Of a DNA stretch of 64,000 nt, positions 63,757 to 64,000 are shown one piece after another. The position numbers were made by a program, and so were the translations under genes. The notes beneath the pieces are model-generated. The model was not told the origin of the DNA. It worked only from the letters and a program-made list of their open reading frames with translations, and did no database searches. Origin of the DNA: Desulfolutivibrio sulfodismutans DSM 3696 (GTDB lineage Bacteria > Desulfobacterota > Desulfovibrionia > Desulfovibrionales > Desulfovibrionaceae); contig NZ_CP045504.1 of assembly GCF_013376455.1 (NCBI RefSeq), forward strand, positions 310,001 through 374,000, in the 5' to 3' direction. Each line of letters starts with the position of its first letter. Within the stretch, counting starts at the first letter, position 1.

Positions 63757-64000
63757 TCAGGGGGTCCGGGGGAAATGATTTTCCCCGGGCGGGGTTCGGG
63801 GCGGCAGCCCCGACTTCTTCAGGGCCTCATGCACCCGCTCTACGCTGACACCGGTCAGACACGGCGGCGACACGGGGCAGCCCGGCGCGAAATCCCCTGA
63901 AGTCACCTGCACGCACGGGCTGCATGGCATGTCCGCCGTGACCACGGCCATGCCCTCCGGCGCCCATTGTCGGGGCGAGGTGGGCCCGAACACCGACACC
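63757..64000 (-). CDS. Glycosyltransferase family 9 (heptosyltransferase-like), C-terminal part
   Basis: About 80 C-terminal residues of a gene running out of the right edge. SVFGPTSPRQWAPEG followed by PCSPCVQ, a Cys near GCPVSPPC, and GVSVERVHEAL is the usual end of GT9 ADP-heptose:LPS heptosyltransferase relatives. The last 20 residues are encoded by a GC-rich repeat (63785-63815). The rest of the gene lies outside, so its donor and acceptor cannot be judged. Confidence 0.8.
   Translation of the reverse strand, partial: VSVFGPTSPRQWAPEGMAVVTADMPCSPCVQVTSGDFAPGCPVSPPCLTGVSVERVHEALKKSGLPPRTPPGENHFPRTP
63785..63815. repeat. GC-rich palindromic element overlapping the GT9 gene end
   Basis: Two G-rich/C-rich arms (CCCGGGCGGGG, then TTCGGGGCGGCAGCCCCGA) with the hairpin CGGGGC-GGCA-GCCCCG at its centre. 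It contributes the Pro/Gly/Arg-rich tail of the minus-strand protein and resembles the element at 52711-52760 in layout. Confidence 0.5.

Overview
This 64 kb window is GC-rich chromosomal DNA from what looks like a sulfate-reducing deltaproteobacterium of the Desulfovibrio type. The evidence is a periplasmic selenocysteine formate dehydrogenase with only a catalytic and an iron-sulfur subunit, an mqnC gene of the futalosine menaquinone route, a minimal SufC-SufB pair, a phenylacetate-CoA-ligase/ACT-domain pair, and a high density of two-component sensors. The genus is an inference; no rRNA gene or other decisive marker is present.

Layout. 1-5.7 kb: 3' end of uvrB, a K+ channel/RCK protein, a DUF3431 protein, ligA and dapB. 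5.7-12.3 kb (minus strand): hybrid histidine kinase, rtcB, an AlgX-like SGNH protein, and the ACT/PaaK pair. 12.5-16.6 kb (plus): rsfS, gpmI, a zinc-ribbon protein and pgm. 16.6-21.7 kb: an apparently inactivated IS1595-type transposase, a small ORF, and the fdnG(Sec)-fdnH formate dehydrogenase operon closed by a strong terminator. 21.7-25.5 kb: a sharply AT-rich islet with two coupled minus-strand genes, a ParA-like/P-loop double NTPase and a HEPN-like protein; this is the best candidate for an undescribed (probably defence) system.

25.6-34.5 kb: a seven-gene sensory/redox operon (LivK-like lipoprotein, Cache-HAMP-PAS histidine kinase, receiver-STAS protein, thioredoxin-like protein, GAF-like/rhodanese membrane protein, MauE/DoxX protein, lipoprotein) followed by another TlpA-type thioredoxin and small envelope proteins. 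34.8-40.2 kb: small helical proteins, an acyltransferase, a receiver protein, sufCB and a secreted protein. 40.2-51 kb: J-domain protein, YkgJ, CoA-binding protein, mqnC, EamA transporter, M24 peptidase, HIT protein, LapA, mutS with an unusual insertion, and lysA, then SRP RNA and tRNA-Ser(GGA) in tandem on the minus strand. 51.4-64 kb: membrane-bound hydrolase, DUF255 protein, aminotransferase, EamA transporter, a toxin-antitoxin locus whose toxin has an in-frame TGA, two glycosyltransferases, a TsaC/Sua5 gene, an AcfC-like binding protein, a flavodoxin-like oxidoreductase and the end of a family 9 glycosyltransferase.

A recurring oddity is that short, diverged copies of a gene's own end lie just beyond it: dapB, the second eamA and tsaC at their 3' ends, and fdnG at its 5' end. 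The intervening DNA holds a hairpin, a toxin-antitoxin module, two accessory genes, or a short leader. This looks like repeated insertion or allele-replacement scarring. Start codons were moved inward from the longest open frame where a ribosome-binding site, codon usage or family alignment argued for it.
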